DNA of 10,130 nt, taken from positions 1 to 10,130 of the forward strand of contig JBFFSQ010000106.1 of the NCBI GenBank assembly GCA_041572275.1. Direction: 5' to 3'. Positions 1 through 5,806 of this stretch are shown in pieces. Position 1 is the stretch's first letter. The number at the start of each line of letters is the position of its first letter. This DNA comes from JBFFSQ01 sp041572275 (GTDB lineage: Bacteria; Pseudomonadota; Gammaproteobacteria; SZUA-229). The translations under genes and the position numbers were made by a program. The notes beneath the pieces are model-generated. The model saw only the letters and a list, made by a program, of their open reading frames with translations. It was not told the origin of the DNA and made no database searches.

Positions 1-314
1 AAGGGAGTTGTATCGCGGCAGTTGTGCGTACTGATTTCTATAACAAAAAACTAAGCGACGAACAGAGAAAAGGCCTCAAGATTCTTTATACCAGCCCTGA
101 ATTCCCCAACCAGGTCATCACCACATCCAACAAGATTAGCGACGAAAACAGACAGGCTTTAATCACTGCATTTACCCAGGGCGAGGGTGTAACCACAATG
201 AACCCCGTCGTTAAACGCTTTGCCGGCAAAGATGCAAAAGCATTTATCCCTGTCACTCAAGGCGAATACAATGGCTACTACACTTTTTTAAAAGGCGTTG
301 TTCTGGGCTGGTAA
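1..314 (+). CDS. PhnD-like phosphate/phosphonate ABC transporter substrate-binding protein, C-terminal fragment
   Basis: The frame is open from base 3 with no upstream stop, so this is the tail (about 103 residues) of a gene beginning left of the window. A GTG at position 24 is unlikely to be the true start, because the preceding residues (GSCIAAV) read as part of the same fold. The pattern of a small-residue patch, then V-R-x-D-x-Y, then a strand ending YTSPEFPNQ, then a helix like ISDENRQALITAF, matches the last lobe of PhnD-type periplasmic binding proteins. In that family these proteins bind phosphate, phosphite, phosphonates or other small oxyanions for an ABC importer, and some homologues serve as sensor input. 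The ligand cannot be judged from this piece. No permease or ATPase gene is visible, and the next gene converges from the other strand. The assignment rests on remembered family pattern. Confidence 0.6.
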   Translation, partial: GSCIAAVVRTDFYNKKLSDEQRKGLKILYTSPEFPNQVITTSNKISDENRQALITAFTQGEGVTTMNPVVKRFAGKDAKAFIPVTQGEYNGYYTFLKGVVLGW

Positions 315-364
315 TGAGGGACATCATAGCAATCAGCTAATCAAACTAACCACCCTTAGATTTC

Positions 365-396
365 AAAAGGTCTGGGCCACTGGCTCAGGCCTTTTT
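365..396. terminator. Bidirectional rho-independent terminator between convergent genes
   Basis: Positions 368-378 pair with 382-392 in an 11-bp stem containing two G-T wobbles, with a 3-base loop (ACT). The A run at 365-367 and T run at 393-396 extend the stem and supply a U tract on each strand. It lies 50 bases after the stop of the PhnD-like gene and 29 bases after the stop of the oppositely oriented pldA, as expected for a shared terminator. Confidence 0.85.
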
Positions 397-424
397 ATAT
401 AATCCTGACCTGACTACAATAATA

Positions 425-1294
425 TTAATAAACGGCTGACAGCCCAATCACTAATCCATGTGTCTTATTGTTATAGTCTTTCAGACTTTCTCCATAACCT
501 GACCAGTACTGAATAAATATCTTTGGGTTCCAGTCCTTGCCACTAAATGTAAAGTCGGTTTGCCATCGAAAACCATACAGGTCACTGTTATCACCCTGCC
601 GGTACATTAGGCTGTGTTTAAAATCATCGGTTTGCTCATAAAACAGCTTGATCTCACCGTAGCCATAGTAATCAAAAATATCCGGATTATCAGGCGCCGC
701 TTTGTCCTTGCTTCTAAAAAATACCGGAGCCCATATCTTTGGCGCCAGCGTAAACTTTCCGTACTTAAAAACCGGTTCCAGGTAGGAAATATTCCAGCCA
801 TGAGAGCCGACACCTGCCTCACCGGTTGATTCATGCTGGTACAAGCCAAAACGCAACATTTTGAATAAATCATCACTATCCCAGTGACTATATTTAATTT
901 CCTTGAAAAATTCCGGTGAAAAATTACTTTCCCTGAACGGTTCTGAACTTTCCTGAATACTCCAGAACGATTTCTGGGTATAACCAAAGTACCAGTTCTT
1001 AACCAGTTTATTAAAAACAGGATGATCCTCTGTTACCTCATCATTGGTAATTTGATACTTCAGGCTCAGCTGAAATTTGATTTCACCTTCCTGGTTCTCA
1101 TCACTATGATTGACACGATAACCAAAGTAACTTGGGCGATAAGATTTGAAATTTGTATCCTCATCACCGATACCGAGAAATGACCGGACATTAAACGTCT
1201 CAGATACAGCAATAACGGGCATCATCATTAACAAACCAGGCACTAGAAGCTGTGTAACAACATGACGTCGAAAATTATGGTTTATTTTTGTCAT
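425..1294 (-). CDS. pldA: Outer membrane phospholipase A (OMPLA)
   Basis: The product (289 aa, usual length) is a calcium-dependent phospholipase A forming an outer-membrane beta-barrel. It removes phospholipids misplaced in the outer leaflet. Residues 1-31 look like a signal peptide (basic start, hydrophobic LLVPGLLMMMPVIAV, likely cleavage after A-V-S). The family motifs are present: YTQKSFW at 105-111, PFRESNF at 119-125, the active-site block at 154-168 and SGYGESLKDYN near 265-275. The chain ends in an aromatic residue, as barrels often do. The catalytic triad is intact at H154, S156 and N168, with S164 at the calcium-ligand position. The usual HxSNGR reads HESTGE, so the Asn and Arg after the catalytic Ser are Thr and Glu. 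ATG is preceded by a purine-rich AGGAAA. The gene stands alone, converging on a shared terminator. Confidence 0.9.
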   Translation of the reverse strand: MTKINHNFRRHVVTQLLVPGLLMMMPVIAVSETFNVRSFLGIGDEDTNFKSYRPSYFGYRVNHSDENQEGEIKFQLSLKYQITNDEVTEDHPVFNKLVKNWYFGYTQKSFWSIQESSEPFRESNFSPEFFKEIKYSHWDSDDLFKMLRFGLYQHESTGEAGVGSHGWNISYLEPVFKYGKFTLAPKIWAPVFFRSKDKAAPDNPDIFDYYGYGEIKLFYEQTDDFKHSLMYRQGDNSDLYGFRWQTDFTFSGKDWNPKIFIQYWSGYGESLKDYNNKTHGLVIGLSAVY

Positions 1295-1333
1295 TTTCCT
1301 TTTCCACTTTTTATTACAAGCGTTAAGGCTATC

Positions 1334-1361
1334 AATATACTCGAATTATTTTATCGCTCAA
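1334..1361 (-). promoter_or_regulatory. Putative sigma70 promoter of pldA
   Basis: On the - strand a TTGAGC at 1356-1361 is followed after 16 bases by TATATT at 1334-1339, about 40 bases before the pldA start. It is the best -35/-10 pair in the gap, but both hexamers deviate from consensus. Confidence 0.4.
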
Positions 1362-1427
1362 CAGTTTCATGCAACCATAAAACTCACAGAATCACACATC
1401 AACTAGCACGCTGTTAACAAAATATGA

Positions 1428-1835
1428 TTATGTTGACGTATCTGTTTTCGGCTCAAATTTTAGCGACAGTGAATTAATGCAATAGCGCAGGCCCGTCGGA
1501 GCTGGCCCATCCTCAAACACATGACCCAGGTGTGCCTCACATTTCGCACAACGTACTTCGACTCGAACCATGCCATGACTGTTGTCACGAACTTCTTCTA
1601 TACACTGCTGATTAATCGGCTGCCAGTAACTTGGCCAGCCCGAGCCGGAATCAAATTTATGCTCGGATGTAAACAACGGCTCACCACAACATACACAGGA
1701 ATAAACACCCGCATCTTTCAGATCATAATACTCACCGCTAAAAGGACGCTCGGTGCCACTCTTGCGAGTCACCTGAAACTGCTCATCGGATAACTGCTGG
1801 TGCCATTCTTCATCGGATTTTTGCATTTTAGACAT
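1428..1835 (-). CDS. msrB: Peptide methionine (R)-S-oxide reductase MsrB
   Basis: A 135-aa protein of normal length for a stand-alone MsrB, which reduces the R epimer of methionine sulfoxide in proteins, normally using thioredoxin. The zinc site is complete: C47 and C50 (CVCC) with C96 and C99 (CAKC). The catalytic cysteine is C119 in RYCINS, preceded by HLGHVFEDGP. The SGSGWPS loop at 63-69 has Ser65 where E. coli and Neisseria enzymes have the recycling cysteine of GCGWPS. C49 or C78 may substitute, or reductant may attack the sulfenic acid directly. No signal peptide is seen, so it should be cytoplasmic. ATG at 1835 is preceded by AGG about 10 bases upstream; a second Met at residue 4 is possible. 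It is 126 bases downstream of the small lipoprotein gene and may have its own promoter. Confidence 0.95.
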   Translation of the reverse strand: MSKMQKSDEEWHQQLSDEQFQVTRKSGTERPFSGEYYDLKDAGVYSCVCCGEPLFTSEHKFDSGSGWPSYWQPINQQCIEEVRDNSHGMVRVEVRCAKCEAHLGHVFEDGPAPTGLRYCINSLSLKFEPKTDTST

Positions 1836-1961
1836 GAGGTTTACCTGTATTTGATCTATCCACTATAGATTTTCAAATTGAATCAAATTAATCGTTGATC
1901 ATAGCCCAGGTTAAGCAGCGGAAAGGCTCAGGATTTATGATGTTTTTACTGCAACTCTGGC

Positions 1962-2072
1962 TTACCTGTCGACACAAATAATAGTATTCGGAATCAACAC
2001 ACATTGCGAATCACCCACAGTTGCACAGGCAGTGACACAGCAAAACAGGAATAACATTAACACATTCTTCAT
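1962..2072 (-). CDS. Small predicted lipoprotein, 36 aa
   Basis: This short reading frame starts at ATG 2072-2070 and stops at TAA 1964-1962. It begins MKNVLMLFLFCCVTAC: a lysine at position 2, a hydrophobic core, and a lipobox V13-T14-A15-C16 matching the [LVI][ASTVI][GAS]C rule for signal peptidase II. The predicted mature peptide is only 21 residues, starting with the lipidated Cys. It carries two further cysteines (C24, C33) that could pair in the periplasm, and ends CVDR. An Asp at +2 is absent (Ala follows the Cys), which favours the outer membrane under the usual sorting rule. The start is 14 bases after the rhodanese stop, with AGG 9 bases before the ATG, so it looks like the last gene of the HD-GYP/rhodanese cluster. 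I recognise no family and assign no function. Confidence 0.55.
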   Translation of the reverse strand: MKNVLMLFLFCCVTACATVGDSQCVLIPNTIICVDR

Positions 2073-2086
2073 GGCGGAAAACCTGA

Positions 2087-2524
2087 TCAGCACTGCTCCC
2101 AGGGCAGGCCATGATAACGCCAGCCACCGGTGGTACTGCGGTGATGATCCTCATCAAGCTCACCTTCAAAGCCTTCTTCAACGGTGCAGATATTATGCAT
2201 ACCGGCTTCGAGCAAGGCATGACCTGCTTCGATAGAACGCTTACCACTTCGGCAAATCAGCAACACCGGGACACAACCATCGGATTGCTCACAGACCCCA
2301 CCCAGTAACAACTTACGAATTTCTGTTACAAAATGCGGGTTAACAATCCAGTCTGGCTCATCAATCCAGGCGACATGTACCGCACCCTTGGGATGCCCAA
2401 CAAACAGGTATTCCATACTGGAACGTATATCCACCAGAATGGCTCGCGAATTTTCCTCCAGCAATTGCTCGGCTTCCTGCGGCGTAAGAGAGTTCAGTGA
2501 GGATTCTTCAAGCTTCATCGACAT
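2087..2524 (-). CDS. Single-domain rhodanese-like sulfurtransferase
   Basis: A 145-aa cytoplasmic rhodanese domain. Such proteins carry sulfane sulfur as a cysteine persulfide, but the partner here is unknown. The frame contains DIRSSMEY (the D-x-R-x-x-x-E entry motif near residue 32) and the active-site loop C-R-S-G-K-R-S with Cys91. The C-terminus has HRSTTGGWRYHGLPW, a tail typical of small gammaproteobacterial rhodaneses. The frame stays open upstream to 2629, but I start at ATG 2524: the family fold begins just after it, AGGA lies 8 bases upstream, and the longer form would be encoded inside the HD-GYP gene. The chosen start overlaps the last 17 bases of that gene, suggesting translational coupling. 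A second in-frame ATG at 2518 is a possible alternative. Confidence 0.85.
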   Translation of the reverse strand: MSMKLEESSLNSLTPQEAEQLLEENSRAILVDIRSSMEYLFVGHPKGAVHVAWIDEPDWIVNPHFVTEIRKLLLGGVCEQSDGCVPVLLICRSGKRSIEAGHALLEAGMHNICTVEEGFEGELDEDHHRSTTGGWRYHGLPWEQC

Positions 2525-3683
2525 GACTATTTTCCTGTTGTCGCATTTCATGAAATACTGAACTGAAAATATCCACCCAGTAACTGCTGAACTGAGTATC
2601 CGCTTTCTTACTGATTTCCATCGCCGCACGCAGTAATGGTCGTTTCATTAATGTAGCATGAGCTCGCTCATGGGTGCGTGCATCCATGGCGTCAGCGATG
2701 GCAATAATTTTTGCCCCATCACAGATTTCATTTTCTTTCAGGCCCTGGGGATAACCACTACCATCCATGCGCTCATGATGCTGTAACACCATCAATGACG
2801 CTTCACTCCAGTCCTTCATGTAACGCAGCAATTCATAACCAATCTGCGGATGCTGCTCCATCTTGGCTCGATCCTGTTCTGATAAGGAGCCCTTTGAATT
2901 AATCACACTCAATGGAATTAGTGCCATACCGGCATCATGCATATAAATTGCCGCCGCTAACTGAGTCGGGTCTACCGGTCGATCGGCCATGTCATTCATT
3001 TTCAGCGCCAGCCTTAACATCCGCTGACTGCGACCTAACCAGTAATGCGCACGTGTTTCCAGTGGCGCTGAAAGGCCACGGAAAAAAACAAAATCTTCAT
3101 TTTCTTCAACACCATACGCCGCCAGCTCTTCATGATCTGGCCCTGAGTCTTCAAACAGCCGTGCCAGATAATCACTAGCCAGTTCTGACTGCTCCATAAT
3201 TTCTGTACTCGGGTCCAGCATCATCAAAACATCCTTGATAACGCCATCACGGTGCAAGGCATCGGTATTTGGAATCTGTTCCAGTGCTTTACACACTTTG
3301 GGCACACGTTCGAGAATCACGCAACGTTCACTGCCATCAATAATTTTTTCCAGCACTGTTTTTATATCATCCACGACCAGCAGGATGATATCGCTGATCA
3401 CTGTCTCAAACTGCAGCACCTGATTACGTATCGATTGCAGAAGCACCAGCAAGCTATTGATCAGCTTTTCCAGTTCATTGAATTCAATCTTGTGTAGTGC
3501 CTGCTGAATTGCATGGATGGCGGTCACCAGCTCATCAATGACATCCATGTCGGTCGCATCCAGCTCGAGCATCAACAGTGACTGCTCGATGTCCTGATAG
3601 GACAGAGAGAATTGCTGGAAAAAGCCCATTAATGCGTCAGCATCAACGGTATCGACCTGATAGTCGCTAGTAGAGTTAGACAT
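2508..3683 (-). CDS. HD-GYP cyclic-di-GMP phosphodiesterase with N-terminal degenerate Hpt-like domain
   Basis: A 391-aa protein with no membrane segment. Residues about 205-375 form an HD-GYP domain. E209 and H213 (ETRAH), H249-D250, H278 (EQHP), H302-H303, G310-Y311-P312 and D331/D334 (DAMDA) are all present, so the metal ligands known for active members are kept. The usual HDxGK lysine is Met253. By family knowledge it should hydrolyse cyclic-di-GMP. Residues about 15-117 are helical and resemble a CheA-type histidine phosphotransfer domain. H57 in IHAIQQALHKIEF aligns with the phosphorylated His, but the conserved Lys-Gly after it is Gln-Gln. The middle (118-205) is unassigned. ATG 3683 has AGGAAG 5 bases upstream. 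The 3' end overlaps the rhodanese start. Confidence 0.88.
   Translation of the reverse strand: MSNSTSDYQVDTVDADALMGFFQQFSLSYQDIEQSLLMLELDATDMDVIDELVTAIHAIQQALHKIEFNELEKLINSLLVLLQSIRNQVLQFETVISDIILLVVDDIKTVLEKIIDGSERCVILERVPKVCKALEQIPNTDALHRDGVIKDVLMMLDPSTEIMEQSELASDYLARLFEDSGPDHEELAAYGVEENEDFVFFRGLSAPLETRAHYWLGRSQRMLRLALKMNDMADRPVDPTQLAAAIYMHDAGMALIPLSVINSKGSLSEQDRAKMEQHPQIGYELLRYMKDWSEASLMVLQHHERMDGSGYPQGLKENEICDGAKIIAIADAMDARTHERAHATLMKRPLLRAAMEISKKADTQFSSYWVDIFSSVFHEMRQQENSHVDEA
2533..2536 (-). promoter_or_regulatory. Ribosome binding site that decides the rhodanese start
   Basis: AGGA on the - strand ends 8 bases before ATG 2524. It lies inside the last codons of the HD-GYP gene and supports this start over the longer open frame reaching 2629. 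Confidence 0.65.
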
Positions 3684-3724
3684 TTTTACTTCCTGGCCCC
3701 GAGAAGCTTGCGTATCTTTTTATG

Positions 3725-3766
3725 ATTATAGGCACTGTGTCTGAAAAAACAGTGCCAATTTCAGAC
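3725..3766 (-). promoter_or_regulatory. Putative promoter/operator of the HD-GYP cluster
   Basis: A perfect TATAAT lies at 3725-3730 on the - strand, about 42 bases before the HD-GYP start. The adjacent 3731-3766 carries two interlocked perfect 8-bp inverted repeats. A TTGGCA at 3753-3758 resembles a -35 but is 22 bases from the TATAAT, too far for ordinary sigma70. This suggests an activator-dependent promoter, or none. The same dyad could act in RNA as a terminator or attenuator for yheS read-through. Confidence 0.45.
3731..3766. repeat. Two interlocked 8-bp inverted repeats
   Basis: On the + strand GGCACTGT (3731-3738) pairs with ACAGTGCC (3749-3756), and GTCTGAAA (3739-3746) pairs with TTTCAGAC (3759-3766). 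Both are perfect, and they interleave in the order B-A-B'-A' with spacers of 0, 2 and 2 bases. The two stems compete for the same span, and the linkers look too short for a full pseudoknot. The region lies 20 bases after the yheS stop in the yheS to HD-GYP gap. Confidence 0.8.
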
Positions 3767-3785
3767 TAACGGTTCTTTTTTCGGG

Positions 3786-5681
3786 CTAAGCTTCACCCAT
3801 CGCTTCCAGCTCTTCCGTAAGCAGTAGCCATTGTTCTTCATCCCCCTCAAGCTGTCGGATCAAATCACCGCGTTCCTGCGTCAATGACTGTAACTGATCC
3901 TTATGACTCGCCTCATACATCTCCGGTGCGGCGAGCAGGTGCTCAATTTCATCTTTTCGTTGTTGCAGCTCATCCATGCGCTGCTCCACGGTTTTCAGTT
4001 TATTTTTCAGTGGTTGCAGCTGTCGACGTTTTTCAGCCTGGCGTTGTCGCTGTTCTTTCCTGGAAACGCCCTGATCATTATCGTCCAGCTGACTGTTTTG
4101 TACCGGCCTGTCCTTTGGCTGCATCAGCCATTGACGATAGGCATCAAGGTCACCATCAAAATCACGCATCGAGCCGTCATCCACCAGATAAAAACGATCC
4201 GTCACCGACCGTAATAAATGTCGATCATGGGACACAATAACCATGGCACCCTCATAATCCTGCAAAGCCAGACTCAGGGCATGGCGCATTTCCAGATCCA
4301 GATGATTGGTGGGCTCATCCAGCAACAACAGGTTCGGTTTCTGGTAAATCAACAAGGCCAGTACCAGGCGTGCTTTTTCACCACCGGAAAACGGCCCAAC
4401 CGGTTCCTTGACTCGATCACCGTGAAAATTATAGCCACCCAGATAATTGCGAATATCCTGTTCGGTGATTTTTGGATCCAGTCGTTGCATATGTAACAGC
4501 GCACTGGCCTCCATATCCAGCTGATCAAGCTGGTGCTGAGCAAAATAGCCCAGATGCAATTCTGAAGATGATTCGTACTGACCACTCAGTGGTGTCAGCT
4601 CACCCGCCAGCAATTTAATGAGTGTCGATTTACCCGCACCATTATGGCCTAGCAAACCAATGCGATCGCCGGGTAACAGGCTCAGCGACAGATCGTTTAG
4701 AAGTGGCGTAGCAGCATAGCCCACCGACACATCATCCAGCCGAATCAGTGGATGGGGCATTTTATCTGGCTTGCGAAAACTGAAATGGAAAGGCGAATCC
4801 ACATGAGCCTGACTGATCAATTCCATACGCTCCAGCGTCTTCACCCGACTCTGTGCCTGTTTCGCCTTACTCGCCTTGGCCTTGAAACGGCGAATGAAAT
4901 CCTCGATATGCGCCACTTTACGTTGCTGGCGCTCATACATGGCCTGTTGCTGAGCCAGCTGTTCGGCACGGCGTTTTTCAAAGTCACTGTAATTGCCCGT
5001 ATACAGCTTCATCCCCTGCTGCTCGATATGCGCAATATGATCGGCTACCTTGTCGAGAAAATCACGGTCATGGGAGATCAACAACAATGTCCCCTGGTAG
5101 GCGAGTAACCAGTTTTCCAGCCAGATGACGGCATCCAGATCCAGGTGATTGGTGGGTTCATCCAGCAATAGCAGGTCAGAACGACACATCAGCGCCTGGG
5201 CCAGATTCAGGCGCATCCGCCAGCCCCCGGAAAAGGTCTTCACCGGACGCTCCAGCTCATCTGCCGAAAAGCCCAGCCCTAGCATCAACTTCCCAGCCCG
5301 TGCCGGCGCCGTATAGGCATCGATGGTCTCCAGCTGATGGTGACATTCTGCCTGCATAGCGCCGTTATCGTCTGCTTCGGCCAGGGCAAGCTGTTGCTGG
5401 ACTTGCCTGAGTTCGGCATCACCATCGAGCACATAGTCAATCGCCGCCTTGGCTTCCGCCGGTGTTTCCTGTGCCACATGGGCAATGGATAGCTGTGCCG
5501 GCAACTCAAGCTCACCATCGTCGCTATGAATCTGTTTCAGGATCAAGGCAAACAGGCTGGACTTACCACAACCATTGGCACCGGTAATACCCACTTTATT
5601 TCCCTGATGAATGGTGAAATTCGCCTGCTCGAACAACAGGCGAGATCCACGGCGAATGGCTAGATTAGAAAATTTCAACAT
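3786..5681 (-). CDS. yheS: ABC-F family ATPase YheS
   Basis: A 631-aa soluble protein with two ABC cassettes and no membrane segments, matching E. coli YheS along its length (637 aa). ABC-F proteins bind the ribosomal E site and act on stalled or otherwise altered translation complexes. Cassette 1 has Walker A GANGCGKS at 34-41, signature FSGGW at 150-154, Walker B with E175, and switch His H204. Cassette 2 has GHNGAGKS at 345-352, FSGGE at 431-435, E456 and H485. The charged linker between them (about 230-300, including RFKAKASKAKQAQSR) is the P-site tRNA interaction motif. Residues about 540-625 form a charged coiled-coil tail. The start is fixed by alignment to YheS (MLKFSNLAIRRG), although no Shine-Dalgarno is visible. 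A repeat element ends only 8 bases upstream. Confidence 0.95.
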   Translation of the reverse strand: MLKFSNLAIRRGSRLLFEQANFTIHQGNKVGITGANGCGKSSLFALILKQIHSDDGELELPAQLSIAHVAQETPAEAKAAIDYVLDGDAELRQVQQQLALAEADDNGAMQAECHHQLETIDAYTAPARAGKLMLGLGFSADELERPVKTFSGGWRMRLNLAQALMCRSDLLLLDEPTNHLDLDAVIWLENWLLAYQGTLLLISHDRDFLDKVADHIAHIEQQGMKLYTGNYSDFEKRRAEQLAQQQAMYERQQRKVAHIEDFIRRFKAKASKAKQAQSRVKTLERMELISQAHVDSPFHFSFRKPDKMPHPLIRLDDVSVGYAATPLLNDLSLSLLPGDRIGLLGHNGAGKSTLIKLLAGELTPLSGQYESSSELHLGYFAQHQLDQLDMEASALLHMQRLDPKITEQDIRNYLGGYNFHGDRVKEPVGPFSGGEKARLVLALLIYQKPNLLLLDEPTNHLDLEMRHALSLALQDYEGAMVIVSHDRHLLRSVTDRFYLVDDGSMRDFDGDLDAYRQWLMQPKDRPVQNSQLDDNDQGVSRKEQRQRQAEKRRQLQPLKNKLKTVEQRMDELQQRKDEIEHLLAAPEMYEASHKDQLQSLTQERGDLIRQLEGDEEQWLLLTEELEAMGEA

Positions 5682-5689
5682 AGGGAAAT

Positions 5690-5806
5690 AATAGTTAGTG
5701 GTTGATGGTTAATGGTTGATAGTTAAAAAATATAAGACTGGTTCCCCCCGCTTGTGCGGGGGATGACATGAAGCTTTTTACCATTAACGATCAACCATCA
5801 ACTATT
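5690..5806. repeat. Palindromic repeat element of heptamer arms around a GC hairpin
   Basis: The left arm 5690-5716 and right arm 5780-5806 are inverted copies matching at 24 of 27 positions. Each arm is a run of about five degenerate 7-bp units (consensus TGGTTRA on the + strand at left, on the - strand at right): left at 5692-5726, right at 5777-5811. In the centre CCCCCGC (5745-5751) pairs with GCGGGGG (5756-5762) around TTGT. The element fills the whole tex to yheS gap. The right arm includes the tex stop codon, and the left arm ends 8 bases before the yheS ATG. The symmetry suggests a dispersed palindromic or MITE-like repeat. No transposase is present. Confidence 0.75.
5745..5762. repeat. 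GC-rich hairpin at the centre of the repeat element
   Basis: A perfect 7-bp G/C stem with a TTGT loop on the + strand. In the direction of tex transcription the next T run starts about 14 bases after the stem, so it is not a standard intrinsic terminator, though it could dampen read-through into yheS. Confidence 0.7.

Noticed and set aside
24..314. Complete 96-residue protein starting at GTG 24
   Set aside because: The frame is open to the window edge, and the residues before GTG continue the binding-protein pattern, so it is the tail of a longer gene.
1937..1981. 14-residue open frame on the + strand (MMFLLQLWLTCRHK)
   Set aside because: It is too short and has no context. It is antisense to the end of the small lipoprotein gene.
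2011..2247. 78-codon frame on the - strand spanning the rhodanese 3' end
   Set aside because: It is out of frame with the clear rhodanese motifs and lacks a start site or recognisable content.
2525..2629. Upstream extension of the rhodanese to a 180-aa form
   Set aside because: The extra 35 residues are encoded within the HD-GYP coding sequence and resemble no rhodanese N-terminus. The ATG at 2524 has a well-placed AGGA.
3731..3766. RNA pseudoknot formed by both interleaved stems at once
   Set aside because: Linkers of 0-2 bases are too short to span 8-bp stems. Competing hairpins or a DNA operator are more plausible.
5745..5762. Intrinsic terminator between tex and yheS
   Set aside because: The strong stem is not followed by a U run on either strand at the required distance.
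5690..5806. CRISPR-like array
   Set aside because: The repeat units are 7 bp, contiguous and degenerate, with no spacers and no cas genes.
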